Positions 21,198-34,880 of a stretch of DNA of 64,000 bases are shown here, in pieces. The notes beneath the pieces are model-generated. The model was given only the letters and a program-made list of their open reading frames with translations. It did not search any database and was not told where the DNA came from. How positions within the stretch are numbered: the stretch's first letter is position 1; every line of letters begins with the position of its first letter. Both the position numbers and the translations under genes were made by a program. The stretch comes from Nocardiopsis flavescens (GTDB lineage: Bacteria > Actinomycetota > Actinomycetes > Streptosporangiales > Streptosporangiaceae). Where the stretch lies: NCBI RefSeq assembly GCF_900141985.1, contig NZ_FQZK01000007.1, forward strand, positions 124,001 to 188,000, given 5' to 3'.

Positions 21198-22734
21198 GGG
21201 TGCCCCCTTCCGCCGCGGTGCGGCCGGTCTCCTCGGCCCGCCCCCGGGCGACCCGGACGCGCACGTCGGCCAGGCGCCGCAGCAGCAGCCCGTCGTGGGT
21301 GGCCATGACGACGGCGCGGCCCTGCGACCGCAGCTCGCCGAGCAGCTCCACCAGTTCGGACCAGGTGCGGGTGTCCTGTCCGAAGGTCGGCTCGTCCAGG
21401 ACCAGGACGTCGGGGGCGTGCGAGGGTCCGGAACTCAGCGCGGTGGCGACCGAAAGCCGCCGTTTCTCTCCCCCGGAAAGCGTGTACGGGTGCACATCGG
21501 CCAGCGCGGTGAGCCGCAGTCGCTCCAGCAGCTCGCCGACCCACGCCTCGGTCTCCCGTGCGCCCCTCCCGGCGCGCAGCGGGGCGAACCGGAGCTCGTC
21601 GCGGACGGTGCCGGTGACGAACTGGTCCTCGGCGTGCTGGAACACGGTGCCCACGTGCCGGGCCAGCCGGCGGGCCGGCCAGCGCGCCAGCGGCCGCCGG
21701 TCGGCCGCGGCCAGCGGGCCGCGCGGCAGCACCGCGCCCCGGTACGGCCGGGCCAGGCCGGCGAGGAGGGTGAGCAGGGTGGACTTGCCCGCCCCGTTGG
21801 GGCCGGTCAGCGCGGTGGCGGTCCCGGCCCGCACCGCCAGGTCCACGTTCTCCAGTACCGGGCGCCGGGGCGGGACGCGCACGCCCAGCCCCGGCGGGGT
21901 GCGCGCGGCCACCCCCGCGGCCTCCAGCAGCACCGCGCCGCCGGGCGCGGCGCCCGTGGAGGGCGCGGGCTCGTGACCGGGCACCCACACGCCCTGCGCG
22001 GCCAGCGCGGCGCCGTGGTCCGCGAACACGGAGCGCGGCGGGCCGTCGGCGACCACGCCGCCCCCGGCCTCCAGGACGACGACCCGGTCCACCAGGTCGA
22101 CGACCTCGGCGACCCGGTGCTCCACCAGCACCATCGTCGCGCGGGTCCGCTCCAGCAGGCGGCCCAGCACCCCGCGCACCAGGTCCGCCCCGGCCGGGTC
22201 GAGGTTGGCGGTGGGCTCGTCGAGCAGCAGCAGGCGCGGGCGCATCGCCAGGGCCCCGGCGATGACCAGGCGCTGCTTCTCGCCGCCGGACAGCGCGCCG
22301 GTGGGGTGACGCGGGCCGTAGGGGAACCCGACGGCCTCCAGCGCCTCGCCCACCCGCTCGCGGATCCCCTCCGGGGGCACGCCCAGGTTCTCCGGGCCGA
22401 AGGCGACGTCGTCCCCGGCCCGGGCCATGACGATCTGGGACTCGGGGTCCTGCGCGACCAGCGCCGCCCCGGCCCGGCCGCGGCGGGCCCGCTCCCCGTC
22501 CACCAGGAGCAGGCCCTCCTCGTCGCCGCCGATCGCGCCGTCGTCGCCGGTGAGCCCCGCCAGGGCGTGCAGCAGCGTCGACTTGCCGGTGCCGGAGGCG
22601 CCGAGCAGCAGCACGCGCTCGCCGGGGTCGATCACCAGGTCGACCCCGCGCAGGGTGTGCGCGTCCCGGCCCGCGTGGCGCCACCCCCATCCGGAGAGCT
22701 CGACGCGGGCTCCGGGGCGTCCGTCCTCGGCCAC
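21184..22734 (-). CDS. ykoD: ECF transporter dual ATPase (YkoD type)
   Basis: Protein of 516 residues with two ABC ATPase domains. First: Walker A GASGTGKST (about 48), Q-loop AQDPESQIV, signature LSGGEKQRL, Walker B LLLLDEPTANLD, H-loop VLVEHR. Second: GPNGAGKST (about 300), QHAEDQFV, LSGGEKRRLS, DVLVLDEPTFGQD, ATHD. Fused EcfA-EcfA' pairs are typical of YkoD. Start is GTG 22734, two bases after the ykoE stop; the longer open frame upstream is antisense or out-of-frame to ykoE. Confidence 0.92.
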   Translation of the reverse strand: MAEDGRPGARVELSGWGWRHAGRDAHTLRGVDLVIDPGERVLLLGASGTGKSTLLHALAGLTGDDGAIGGDEEGLLLVDGERARRGRAGAALVAQDPESQIVMARAGDDVAFGPENLGVPPEGIRERVGEALEAVGFPYGPRHPTGALSGGEKQRLVIAGALAMRPRLLLLDEPTANLDPAGADLVRGVLGRLLERTRATMVLVEHRVAEVVDLVDRVVVLEAGGGVVADGPPRSVFADHGAALAAQGVWVPGHEPAPSTGAAPGGAVLLEAAGVAARTPPGLGVRVPPRRPVLENVDLAVRAGTATALTGPNGAGKSTLLTLLAGLARPYRGAVLPRGPLAAADRRPLARWPARRLARHVGTVFQHAEDQFVTGTVRDELRFAPLRAGRGARETEAWVGELLERLRLTALADVHPYTLSGGEKRRLSVATALSSGPSHAPDVLVLDEPTFGQDTRTWSELVELLGELRSQGRAVVMATHDGLLLRRLADVRVRVARGRAEETGRTAAEGGTRGRP

Positions 22735-22736
22735 GG

Positions 22737-23348
22737 TCAGCCCTTGGCCGAGGCGAAGGGGGCCAGGGCCCCGGAGCGGGCCAGGGCGGTGGTGAGCAGG
22801 CGCGCCCCCACTCCGGCGATGACGGCGGCGCTGAGCACGACGATCACCCCGTAGACGACCTGGTGGTGGAGCGGCCAGGTGACGTTGTAGGCGATGTTGT
22901 CGCGGATGGCCGGGGAGATCCCGGCGGCGGCCGCGGCCAGGACCGCCGCGCCCATGCCCCAGCGCCGGTAGCCGAAGGCGAGGAAGACCAGCTCGGGCAG
23001 GATGCCCTGGAGGGTGCCGTCGAGGAGGACCATGACCCCCCACTGGGTCCCCAGGACCGCGGACACCGAGGCGGCGGCGACCGAGGTCAGCAGGGCGGCG
23101 CCGGGCCTGCGGATGATGAGCCCGCCCAGGACGCCGGAGATCAGCCACATCCCGTAGACGGCGGCCTGGGCCGGCGGGAAGGCCACGAACAGCGGGGTGG
23201 TGACGGACCAGACGATGTTCCAGAGCCAGAAGACGACGCCGACCGCGACGCCCAGCACCGCGGCGACGACGATGTCGACGGTGCGCCAGCCGAGCGCCCG
23301 TGCCCTGATGTCGGCCCACGTTCCGCCGGAGGCGGTGTCGGTGCCCAT
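22737..23348 (-). CDS. ykoE: ECF transporter substrate-binding (S) component, YkoE family
   Basis: Small hydrophobic protein of 203 residues with about five to six helices; the N-terminal VDIVVAAVLGVAVGVVFWLWN and the later PELVFLAFGYRRWG match the YkoE family, predicted to bind hydroxymethylpyrimidine or a related thiamine precursor. Start at ATG 23348 is preceded by AAGGGA; the frame extends to 23453 but lacks a ribosome site there. First gene of ykoEDC, about 120 bases downstream of a TPP riboswitch. Confidence 0.9.
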   Translation of the reverse strand: MGTDTASGGTWADIRARALGWRTVDIVVAAVLGVAVGVVFWLWNIVWSVTTPLFVAFPPAQAAVYGMWLISGVLGGLIIRRPGAALLTSVAAASVSAVLGTQWGVMVLLDGTLQGILPELVFLAFGYRRWGMGAAVLAAAAAGISPAIRDNIAYNVTWPLHHQVVYGVIVVLSAAVIAGVGARLLTTALARSGALAPFASAKG

Positions 23349-23468
23349 ACTCGGTGTCCCTTCGTCGGTGTGACGAGGGGCGGATACCGCCGAGAGCGGC
23401 ACCGGGGCGCGCGGCGCTCCGGAGGGGGTCCTCCGGTGCGCGAGACGCGCCACCGGTGGCGGTTCCCA

Positions 23469-23556
23469 CGACTTCCTTCGCCGGCATTACCCGGATCAGG
23501 TGTGTAAGGGTCTGCGGTCGGTCCGCACTCTCAGCGCTCACGCGCTCCCCTGTCGG
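23469..23556 (-). promoter_or_regulatory. TPP (thiamine) riboswitch
   Basis: Read on the minus strand the region has the conserved THI-box parts in order: GGGAGC, GCTGAGAG (plus-strand ctctcagc at 23528-23535), the ACCGACC..AGACCCTT arm, ACACCTGATCCGGGTAATGCC and CGGCGAAGGAAG (23472-23483). It lies about 120 bases before ykoE. When thiamine pyrophosphate binds, expression of ykoEDC is expected to stop. Confidence 0.95.
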
Positions 23557-23631
23557 TTCGCCCCCATTATGCGCCATCCGGGACGAAAGACCACCCCCGG
23601 GACGATCCGTCCCGCCGTGGGGAACGCCGCA

Positions 23632-23663
23632 GGGCCGGCCCCCGCTCCCGCGGGGGCCGGCCC
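23632..23663 (-). terminator. Terminator hairpin after the penicillin-binding protein gene
   Basis: Perfect 13-bp arms GGGCCGGCCCCCG / CGGGGGCCGGCCC with loop CTCCCG. It lies between the pbp stop and the riboswitch leader. Confidence 0.75.
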
Positions 23664-23707
23664 CGGACCCCGTCCGCGCCGTGCGGCGGACGCCCGCCCG
23701 GCAAAGG

Positions 23708-25822
23708 TCAGGCGTCGTCGTCCTCTTCCTTCTTCTTGGGCGGGGTCGCCGACGGGTCGCCGAAGCGGGACGGCGACGGGGCGAAGGACTCCGCGGGCAG
23801 GTCGGACGCCGCCCGGGTCATCGTGGCCTGCCAGATCGGCCCCGGCAGCGTGCCGCCGTAGACGATCCCGTAGTACCTGCCGCCGATCTGGACGCCCTGG
23901 AGCGGGTTCTGCTCACCGCCGCGGATGTCGCCGACCACCACCGCGGAGGCCAGGTTGGGCGTGTGCCCGGCGAACCAGGCGTAGGCCGCGTTGTCCGTGG
24001 TGCCGGTCTTGCCGGCGGCCGGCCGGCCGATGCCCAGCCCGTTGGCGGTACCGCCCTTGAAGGTCTGCTGGAGCAGGTGGTTGACGCCGTCGGCCACGTG
24101 GACCGGCACCGCGCCCTCCTCGCAGTCCGAGCGCGTCCCGATCTCGCGGTGGTCCTCGTCGCCCTCCCGTCCGATGGTCACCGAGACCACCGCGCGGGGC
24201 TCGCAGTAGGTGCCGCGGGAGGCGAAGGTGGCGTAGGCGTTGGCGACGGTGAGCGGGGAGACCTCCTGGTCCCCCAGGGTGAAGGAGCTCCACACGCCCA
24301 GCGGGCCGCCGTCGGCTCGGTGGACGCCGACCCGCTCGGCCATCCGGGAGGTCTCGCACAGCCCCACCCGGCGCTGGAGCTGGGCGAAGTAGGTGTTCAC
24401 GGACCCCTTGGTGGCGCTGATCATGTTGTGCGAGCCGCCGTCGCTCTCACCCGCGTTGTTGACCTTCCACGCCGACATGGTGCCGCCGTCGCAGTTGGCC
24501 AGCCCGCTCACCGAGACGCTCTTGGGGGAGTTGAAGCCGGTCCCGTACTTGAGCCCCTTGTCCAGCGCCGCGGCCAGGGTGAACGTCTTGAAGGTGGACC
24601 CGGCCTGGTACCCGTGCGAGCCGCCGTCGGCCTGGTCGACGGCGAGGTTGATGGAGGTCGTCCCGACCTCCTGCTCGTCGAACCCGTAGCGCATGTTCTG
24701 GGCCATCGCCCGGATGTCGCCGGTGCCGGGCTCCACCAGCACCTGCGCGGCGAACTTGGTGGTGTTCCCCGGCGGCACCCGTCCGTCGATGGCCTCCTGC
24801 GCGGCGGCCTGCATGTCCGAGTCCAGGGTGGTGCGCACGGTGATGCCGCCGCGGCCCAGCAGGAAGTCGCGCTCGGCGGGGTCCTCGGACAGCGCCTCGG
24901 AGTCCTGGAGCCAGCGCATCACGTAGTCGCAGAAGAACGGCTCGTCGCTGTGGTAGCAGCTGCCGCCGCGGGGGGTGGGGTCCAGGCCCAGGTCGGCCCC
25001 GCGGTACCCGGCGGCCTGCGCCTCCTCCAGGTGCCCGGTGTCGACCATGCGGTCGAGCACCAGATCGCGCCGCTCCATCGCGGCCTCGGGGTTGGTGAGG
25101 GGGTCGTAGTAGGAGGGGGCGCGCACCAGGCCGACGATGGTCGCCGCCTGGCCGGGGTCCAGCTCCTCCGCGGTCGTCGAGAAGTAGCGGCGGGCCGCGA
25201 TCTCGATCCCGTGGGCGCCCGCGCCGAAGTAGGCGAGGTTGAGGTAGCCCTGCATGATCTCGTCCTTGGACAGGCGGTCCTCGACGTCGATGGCGTAGCG
25301 CAGCTCGACGAGCTTGCGGACCAGGGTCCGCTCGCTGGCGCGCTGGACCCCCTCCTCGTCGGTGGCCTGTTCGATGAGCAGGTTCTTGACGTACTGCTGG
25401 GTGATGGTCGAGCCGCCCTGGGTGTCCCCCTGGGCGGTGCGGGTGGCGGCGCGCAGCAGCCCGCGCAGGTCCAGCCCGGAGTGCTCGTAGAACCGCTCGT
25501 CCTCGACCGCCATGAGGGCGGCCGGGACCCAGGGGCTGATGTGCTCCAGGTCGACCACCTCGCGCTCGCGGCGGGCGACCTCCGCGATGGGCCGGTCGTC
25601 CACGTCGGTGATGAGGACGCGCTCGGCCAGGCGGGAGATCTCCAGGTCGGCGGGGAGCGCCATGAACCCGGACGCGGCGTCGCGGGCGGCCAGTCCGAGC
25701 CCGCCCGCCCAGGGCATCACGAGCGCCGCGGTCAGCAGCCCCGCGAGCGCGCCCGTCCCCGCCAGTCTCAGGACCGCCCGCCGTCTCGGTCCCGGCCGTT
25801 CCGTCCGGTTCGGCTCCGTCAC
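23708..25822 (-). CDS. Class A penicillin-binding protein (transglycosylase-transpeptidase)
   Basis: Bifunctional peptidoglycan synthase of 704 residues. A short cytoplasmic tail and one N-terminal membrane helix lead to a GT51 domain with VEDERFYEHSGLD and GGSTITQQYVKNLL. The transpeptidase domain carries GSTFKTF (Ser-x-x-Lys), SVNTYF (SxN motif) and GKTGTT (KTG). The C terminus ends in a charged low-complexity tail (KKKEEDDDA), as in other actinobacterial PBP1-type proteins. It polymerises and cross-links glycan strands at the outer face of the membrane. Confidence 0.93.
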   Translation of the reverse strand: MTEPNRTERPGPRRRAVLRLAGTGALAGLLTAALVMPWAGGLGLAARDAASGFMALPADLEISRLAERVLITDVDDRPIAEVARREREVVDLEHISPWVPAALMAVEDERFYEHSGLDLRGLLRAATRTAQGDTQGGSTITQQYVKNLLIEQATDEEGVQRASERTLVRKLVELRYAIDVEDRLSKDEIMQGYLNLAYFGAGAHGIEIAARRYFSTTAEELDPGQAATIVGLVRAPSYYDPLTNPEAAMERRDLVLDRMVDTGHLEEAQAAGYRGADLGLDPTPRGGSCYHSDEPFFCDYVMRWLQDSEALSEDPAERDFLLGRGGITVRTTLDSDMQAAAQEAIDGRVPPGNTTKFAAQVLVEPGTGDIRAMAQNMRYGFDEQEVGTTSINLAVDQADGGSHGYQAGSTFKTFTLAAALDKGLKYGTGFNSPKSVSVSGLANCDGGTMSAWKVNNAGESDGGSHNMISATKGSVNTYFAQLQRRVGLCETSRMAERVGVHRADGGPLGVWSSFTLGDQEVSPLTVANAYATFASRGTYCEPRAVVSVTIGREGDEDHREIGTRSDCEEGAVPVHVADGVNHLLQQTFKGGTANGLGIGRPAAGKTGTTDNAAYAWFAGHTPNLASAVVVGDIRGGEQNPLQGVQIGGRYYGIVYGGTLPGPIWQATMTRAASDLPAESFAPSPSRFGDPSATPPKKKEEDDDA

Positions 25823-26572
25823 GTCGCCCCCCTACGCCGTGTGGCCCCCGTCCGCGCGCGGGGCGCGGACGGGGCACTGCTGCGCCGCCCACACTCGCAG
25901 GGCCGGGCGGCGGCGCCCGGGACGGGATCGGGCGTGTCACTGAAAAGCTTCATCAATCCATGGCAAAGCCCACAGACCGGACATCACTCACGCCAGTTGC
26001 ACAGCTCAACGAAACGGGCATTTCAATTCCTCGACATCGAGGCGAAACAGAGCGGTCCGACACGGCACACCGCAACGAAGCGCAGAATCCAGACCAAGCA
26101 TCCCCGGGAAGATCATTCGGACACACGGGCATGTCCGCAATAAGGTCAGGCGCCCCCTCCGGGCATTCGGACACCCCTACCCACCCGACACCTTCCCGCA
26201 ACATGACCGATGAGTTTTCCGACTTTTCACCGCAGAAAATGGCAGAACAACCAGAGAGACACCCGAAACGCCTGTCGCCTTCTGACTGGTTTGCGAGGTT
26301 TGCCCAGGTGAAACCAGGCAAATACCAGCCAAGGGCTCACAGGCATAGTGTGGCGAGGATCACATAAATTATCCGGCCCTGGTACTCCGCCAAACCACAC
26401 GAGAGGGCACACGATAGAGAGCGGAGGGCACCGAAGCCGCAATCCGGACAGAATCCGATCCGGTTCTTCGTTAACTCCGTCTTGCTTTGGATTAACTCCG
26501 GGTTATTTCCGACTTCCGAGAACCGAAGCGCCCCTCTAAAACGCCCGTACCACGACAATTACGGTGTAGCCA
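25823..26572. other. 750-base intergenic region with an unusually AT-rich stretch
   Basis: No convincing gene. From about 25940 to 26570 the base composition drops sharply against the neighbours, with runs such as gaaaatggcagaacaacca and many TTAACTCCG-like words near the glgE start (ttaactccgtcttgc and ttaactccgggttat at 26470-26510, a repeated half-site). Both strands have open frames (25960-26367 plus; 25953-26321 minus), but codon use and composition are not those of this genome and no ribosome sites support them. It probably holds the glgE promoter and possibly a regulatory RNA or an eroded insertion. Confidence 0.4.
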
Positions 26573-28543
<1,971 letters not shown>

Positions 28544-28652
28544 CGGCCCGCGGAGCAGCCGGGGGCGCGGCGGACGGTGTCCGCCCGCGCCCCTCCCATG
28601 CCCCGGTCAACCGTTGATCCGATGTCGAACATTCATTGGTGGGGAGCAGTAG

Positions 28653-30578
<1,926 letters not shown>

Positions 30579-30579
30579 C

Positions 30580-31965
30580 ATGTCCCAACTCGAAGAGCTC
30601 CTGGCCGTATGGATACCCCGTCAGCGCTGGTTCTCCGGCAAGGGGATCCCCATCCAGCAGATCCGCGTCGAGAGCCGGCACACCCTGGTGTCCGCCGGCC
30701 CCGAGGGACCCGACCTCAACCTGCTCGTCGTCCGCGCCGGACAGCGCGGCCGCAGCTCCCGCTACCAGGTGCTGCTGGGCTCCCGGCCCTCGCGCTCCCT
30801 GCCCGCGGACCTGGCCGGCACCGCCATCGGCGTCTGCCAGTCCCCGGGCGGGAGGTCGCGGGTCATCTACGACGCGGCGCACGACACCCAGCTGACCGCC
30901 ATGCTGCTGGAGCGCTTCGCGGCACCGGCCGCGGCGGGCGGCGTGCGGTTCCGCACCCTGCGCGGGGAGCGGATCCGCACCGGATCCGCGGGACGGCTGC
31001 TCACCGGTGAGCAGTCCAACACCTCGCTGGTGTTCGGCGAGGACTACGTCCTCAAGACGTTCCGGCGGGTGTGGCCCGGGCCCAACCCCGACCTGGAGCT
31101 CAACCGGGCGCTGTACGGGTCGCCGTACGTGGCCCGCCCCTGCGGGTGGATCGAGGCGGACCTGCCCGGGTACGCCGAGGCCACCACCCTGGCGATGCTC
31201 CAGGACTACATCCCCGGCGCCTCGGACGGCTGGGTGCTGGCCACCGCCGACGCCGAGGCCCTCACCCGGGGCGGGGGCCGGGAGGCGGAGACGTCCTTCA
31301 CCGGGGACGCCGCCCTGCTCGGGCGCACCACGGCGGAGGTGCACAGCGCCCTGGCCCGGACGCTGCCCACGGACGTGCTGTCGGTGACGGCGGTCGCCGA
31401 ACTGGCCGACGCCATGGTGGAGCGGCTGGCCATGGCCAGCGCCGAGGTGCCCGAGCTGGCCGAGCACGCGCCCCGGGTGATGGAGGCCTACGCCGACTTC
31501 GCCCGGGTCGACGAGCCGCTGCCCATCCAGCGCGTCCACGGCGACTACCACCTGGGGCAGGTCATCCGCACCCGGTCCGGGGGGTGGGTGCTGCTCGACT
31601 TCGAGGGCGAGCCCAACGTCTCCGTCGCCGAGCGCCGGCGCCCCTCCAGCCCGCTGCGGGACGTGGCCGGGATGCTGCGCTCCTTCGACTACGCCGCCGG
31701 GTACCTGCTGGTCGGCCACCCCGACGACGAGGAACTGGAGTGGTCGGCGCGGGCGTGGGCCCGGGCCAACCGCGAGGCGTTCTGCCGCGGCTACGCCGAC
31801 GGCGGCGGCGCCGACCCCGAGAAACACCTGGCCGTGCTGCGGGCCTTCGAGTTCGACAAGGCCGTGTACGAGGTGCTGTACGAGGCCCGCAACCGGCCGC
31901 ACTGGCTGCGGGTACCGCTGGAGTCCATCGCCTCCGCGGCGGTGGCGCCCCCGGTGCCCCGGTGA
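30580..31965 (+). CDS. mak: Maltokinase
   Basis: Kinase of 461 residues (also called Pep2) that phosphorylates maltose to maltose 1-phosphate for GlgE. N-terminal cap domain begins with RQRWFSGKG, the hallmark of Mak proteins. The aminoglycoside-phosphotransferase-like C-lobe has VHGDYHLGQV (catalytic Asp) and VLLDFEGEP (metal Asp). Start ATG lies one base after the treS stop; no spacer is left, so coupled translation is likely. A 12-bp hairpin follows the gene. Confidence 0.94.
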   Translation: MSQLEELLAVWIPRQRWFSGKGIPIQQIRVESRHTLVSAGPEGPDLNLLVVRAGQRGRSSRYQVLLGSRPSRSLPADLAGTAIGVCQSPGGRSRVIYDAAHDTQLTAMLLERFAAPAAAGGVRFRTLRGERIRTGSAGRLLTGEQSNTSLVFGEDYVLKTFRRVWPGPNPDLELNRALYGSPYVARPCGWIEADLPGYAEATTLAMLQDYIPGASDGWVLATADAEALTRGGGREAETSFTGDAALLGRTTAEVHSALARTLPTDVLSVTAVAELADAMVERLAMASAEVPELAEHAPRVMEAYADFARVDEPLPIQRVHGDYHLGQVIRTRSGGWVLLDFEGEPNVSVAERRRPSSPLRDVAGMLRSFDYAAGYLLVGHPDDEELEWSARAWARANREAFCRGYADGGGADPEKHLAVLRAFEFDKAVYEVLYEARNRPHWLRVPLESIASAAVAPPVPR

Positions 31966-31967
31966 CC

Positions 31968-31995
31968 GGCGGCCCGCCGTCCGCGGCGGGCCGCC
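31968..31995 (+). terminator. Hairpin between mak and glgB
   Basis: Perfect 12-bp arms GGCGGCCCGCCG / CGGCGGGCCGCC with a 4-base loop directly after the mak stop. glgB starts 60 bases later, so this may be an attenuator rather than a full stop. Confidence 0.65.
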
Positions 31996-32055
31996 CGCCC
32001 TGCTCCCCTCCCCTGCCTGTCCACCGTCCCTGTTCACGAGTACCACGGAGCCGCA

Positions 32056-34695
32056 TTGTCCTCGCCACGCAGCGAACAGCGTCCGCGCGCGACCACCGAT
32101 GAGGAGACCGCGAAGAAGTCCGGGAGCAAGGCCGCCTCCGCGGAGAAGACCGGGAGCAAGGCCGCGCCGGAGAAGAAGAAGGCGCCGCGGGCGCGCAGCG
32201 GCGGCACGGCCGCCTCCGGGGCCGCGCCGGCGAAGAAGGCGGTGCCCGCCCGGGCGGCGTCCGGGGGGAAGGCGGCATCCGCGAAGAAGGCCGCGCCCGC
32301 GAAGAAGGCACCGGCCGCCGCGGAGGCCGCGGCCCCGAAGAAGACCGCGGCCCCGAAGAAGGCACCGGCCGCGGCGAAGGCCGCGTCCGCGGGCGGGTCC
32401 GCCGCCGAGAAGCCGCAGGCCCGCAAGAAGGCCTCGGCGGGCACCTCGCCCGCCACCAGGGGCCGCGCCAAGGCGGCCCCGGCGGGGAGGGCGCCCGCAC
32501 GCACGGCCCCGGCCCGGGCGGCCGCGGGGCCGGCCGAGGAGATCGACCGCCTGGTCGACGGCCACCACCACGACCCGCACTCCGTCCTGGGCGTGCACGC
32601 GCGCGGCCGGGCGACCGTGGTGCGGGTGCTGAGGCCCCACGCCGTCGAGGTCCACCTGGAGCTGCGCGACGGCGAGCGGGTGCGGGCCGAGCACCTGCAC
32701 CGGGGCGTGTTCACCGCCCAGGTGCCCGCGAAGAAGCTCGGCGACCCCGCCGAGTACCGGGTCGCGGCCCGCTACGAGGACGGCGGCGAGCACGTCGCCG
32801 CGGACCCGTACCGGTTCGCGCCCACCCTGGGCGACCTGGACCTGCACCTCGTCGGCGAGGGCAGGCACGAGGAGCTGTGGCGGGCGCTGGGAGCCCACAC
32901 CCGCACCGTGGAGACCGGTGCGGGCGAGGTGTCCGGCACCTCCTTCTCGGTGTGGGCCCCCAACGCGCGCGGGGTGCGCCTGGTCGGCGACTTCAACCTG
33001 TGGAACGGCACCGGCCACCCCATGCGCAGCCTGGGCGGCAGCGGCGTGTGGGAGCTGTTCGTCCCCGGGGTGGGCGACGGCGCGCTGTACAAGTTCCAGG
33101 TGCTGGGCGCCGACGGGCACTGGAGCGAACGGGCCGACCCGATGGCCCGGGCCACCCAGGTGCCCCCGCAGACCGCCTCGGTGGTCACGACGTCCTCGCA
33201 CGTGTGGTCCGACCAGGAGTGGATGGCCGAGCGCAAGGGCGTGGAGCCGCACCGGGCGCCGATGAGCGTGTACGAGGTGCACCTGGGGTCGTGGCGGCCC
33301 GGGCTCTCCTACTCCGAGCTTGCCGAGCAGCTCGTGGAGTACGTCACCGAGCTGGGGTTCACCCATGTGGAGCTGCTGCCGGTGGCCGGCCACCCCTACG
33401 ACGGGTCCTGGGGGTACCAGGTCACGTCGTACTTCGCGCCCACGCCCCGGTTCGGCTCGCCCGACGAGTTCCGGCACCTGGTGGACTCGCTGCACCGGGC
33501 CGGGGTCGGCGTCCTGCTGGACTGGGTGCCCGCGCACTTCCCGCGGGACGAGTGGGCGCTGGCCCGGTTCGACGGCACCGCGCTGTACGAGCACCCGGAC
33601 CCGCGCCGGGGCGAGCACCCCGACTGGGGCACGCTCATCTTCAACTACGGGCGCACCGAGGTGCGCAACTTCCTCGTGGCCAACGCGCTGTACTGGCTGG
33701 AGGAGTTCCACATCGACGGGCTGCGGGTGGACGCGGTGGCGTCCATGCTGTACCTGGACTACTCGCGCGAGGACGGCGGGTGGGAGCCCAACGTGTTCGG
33801 CGGCCGGGAGAACCTGGAGGCGATCGACTTCCTCAAGGAGCTCAACACGGTCGTGTACCGGCGCAACCCGCACGCGGTGATGATCGCGGAGGAGTCCACC
33901 GCCTACCCGGGGGTGACCCGGCCGGTGGACCAGGGGGGGCTCGGGTTCGGGCTCAAGTGGAACATGGGGTGGATGCACGACACCCTGGAGTACGTCGCCA
34001 AGGAGCCGGTCCACCGGCAATACCACCACGACGAGGTCACCTTCTCGATGGTGTACGCGTACAGCGAGAACTACGTGCTGCCGCTCTCGCACGACGAGGT
34101 GGTGCACGGCAAGGGCTCGCTGTTCAACAGGCCGCCGGGGGACGAGTGGCAGCGGTCGGCCAACCTGCGGGCGCTGCTGGCGTTCATGTGGTCGCACCCG
34201 GGCAAGCAGCTGCTGTTCATGGGCGGCGAGATCGCCCAGGGCGACGAGTGGTCGCACGTGGACGGGGTGCCGTGGTGGCTGCTGCGCTACGACCACCACG
34301 CGGGGGCGCAGCGCCTGGTCAAGGCGCTCAACGACCTCTACCGGCCGCGTCCGGCGCTGTGGTCGCTGGACACCGACCCGGCCGGGTTCCAGTGGCTCGA
34401 CGGCGGTGACCGCGAGGGCAACACCCTGTCGTACGTGCGCCGGGGAGAGGACGGCTCGGCACTGGTGTGCGCGGTGAACTTCTCGCCGGTGCCGCGCACG
34501 GACTGGCGGATCGGCCTGCCCTGGGAGGGGCGCTGGGCCGCGGTGCTCAACACCGACGAGGCCCGGTTCGGGGGGTCGGACCACCCGGCGCCCTCGCACG
34601 TGGAGGCCCAGGCCCAGACCTGGCACGGGCAGCCGTTCTCCGCGGAGATCACGCTGCCGCCGCTGGGCGCGGTCTGGTTCGAGCACCGGCCCTGA
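32056..34695 (+). CDS. glgB: 1,4-alpha-glucan branching enzyme with Lys/Ala-rich N-terminal extension
   Basis: GH13_9 branching enzyme, 879 residues against about 730 for the family. The first ~155 residues are a Lys/Ala/Pro-rich tail with many AKKA and PKK units, like histone H1 or the tail of actinobacterial HU proteins. From [19 protein letters not shown] the normal order follows: N1 and CBM48 domains, then the barrel with [28 protein letters not shown] and [10 protein letters not shown]. It creates alpha-1,6 branches in the glucan made by GlgE. Start is taken as TTG 32056 with GGAG upstream; the tail keeps strong codon bias, so it is coding. Confidence 0.93.
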   Translation: MSSPRSEQRPRATTDEETAKKSGSKAASAEKTGSKAAPEKKKAPRARSGGTAASGAAPAKKAVPARAASGGKAASAKKAAPAKKAPAAAEAAAPKKTAAPKKAPAAAKAASAGGSAAEKPQARKKASAGTSPATRGRAKAAPAGRAPARTAPARAAAGPAEEIDRLVDGHHHDPHSVLGVHARGRATVVRVLRPHAVEVHLELRDGERVRAEHLHRGVFTAQVPAKKLGDPAEYRVAARYEDGGEHVAADPYRFAPTLGDLDLHLVGEGRHEELWRALGAHTRTVETGAGEVSGTSFSVWAPNARGVRLVGDFNLWNGTGHPMRSLGGSGVWELFVPGVGDGALYKFQVLGADGHWSERADPMARATQVPPQTASVVTTSSHVWSDQEWMAERKGVEPHRAPMSVYEVHLGSWRPGLSYSELAEQLVEYVTELGFTHVELLPVAGHPYDGSWGYQVTSYFAPTPRFGSPDEFRHLVDSLHRAGVGVLLDWVPAHFPRDEWALARFDGTALYEHPDPRRGEHPDWGTLIFNYGRTEVRNFLVANALYWLEEFHIDGLRVDAVASMLYLDYSREDGGWEPNVFGGRENLEAIDFLKELNTVVYRRNPHAVMIAEESTAYPGVTRPVDQGGLGFGLKWNMGWMHDTLEYVAKEPVHRQYHHDEVTFSMVYAYSENYVLPLSHDEVVHGKGSLFNRPPGDEWQRSANLRALLAFMWSHPGKQLLFMGGEIAQGDEWSHVDGVPWWLLRYDHHAGAQRLVKALNDLYRPRPALWSLDTDPAGFQWLDGGDREGNTLSYVRRGEDGSALVCAVNFSPVPRTDWRIGLPWEGRWAAVLNTDEARFGGSDHPAPSHVEAQAQTWHGQPFSAEITLPPLGAVWFEHRP

Positions 34696-34706
34696 GCCCC
34701 GCGGGT

Positions 34707-34735
34707 CCGGGCACCGGCGTCGGACCGGTGCCCGG
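34707..34735 (+). terminator. Terminator hairpin after glgB
   Basis: Perfect 11-bp arms CCGGGCACCGG / CCGGTGCCCGG with a 7-base loop, 12 bases after the glgB stop. Confidence 0.75.
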
Positions 34736-34880
34736 GCCGGGTCCGCGGCGCCCCGCGGCGCCGCCCCGGTGGCACGGGCCACGGGCGCCGCAGGGCCCTA
34801 TGCGGGCGCCGGACCCGGGTCCGCGGGACACTCGCCTGCGGCGGGACCCGCCCGGAGCGGCGGGGGCGGCGTCCCGCCGG

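Noticed and set aside
25953..26367. Overlapping open frames of 122 and 135 codons in the AT-rich intergenic region
   Set aside because: No ribosome site, no hydrophobic or domain pattern, and composition unlike the genome's genes; treated as non-coding.
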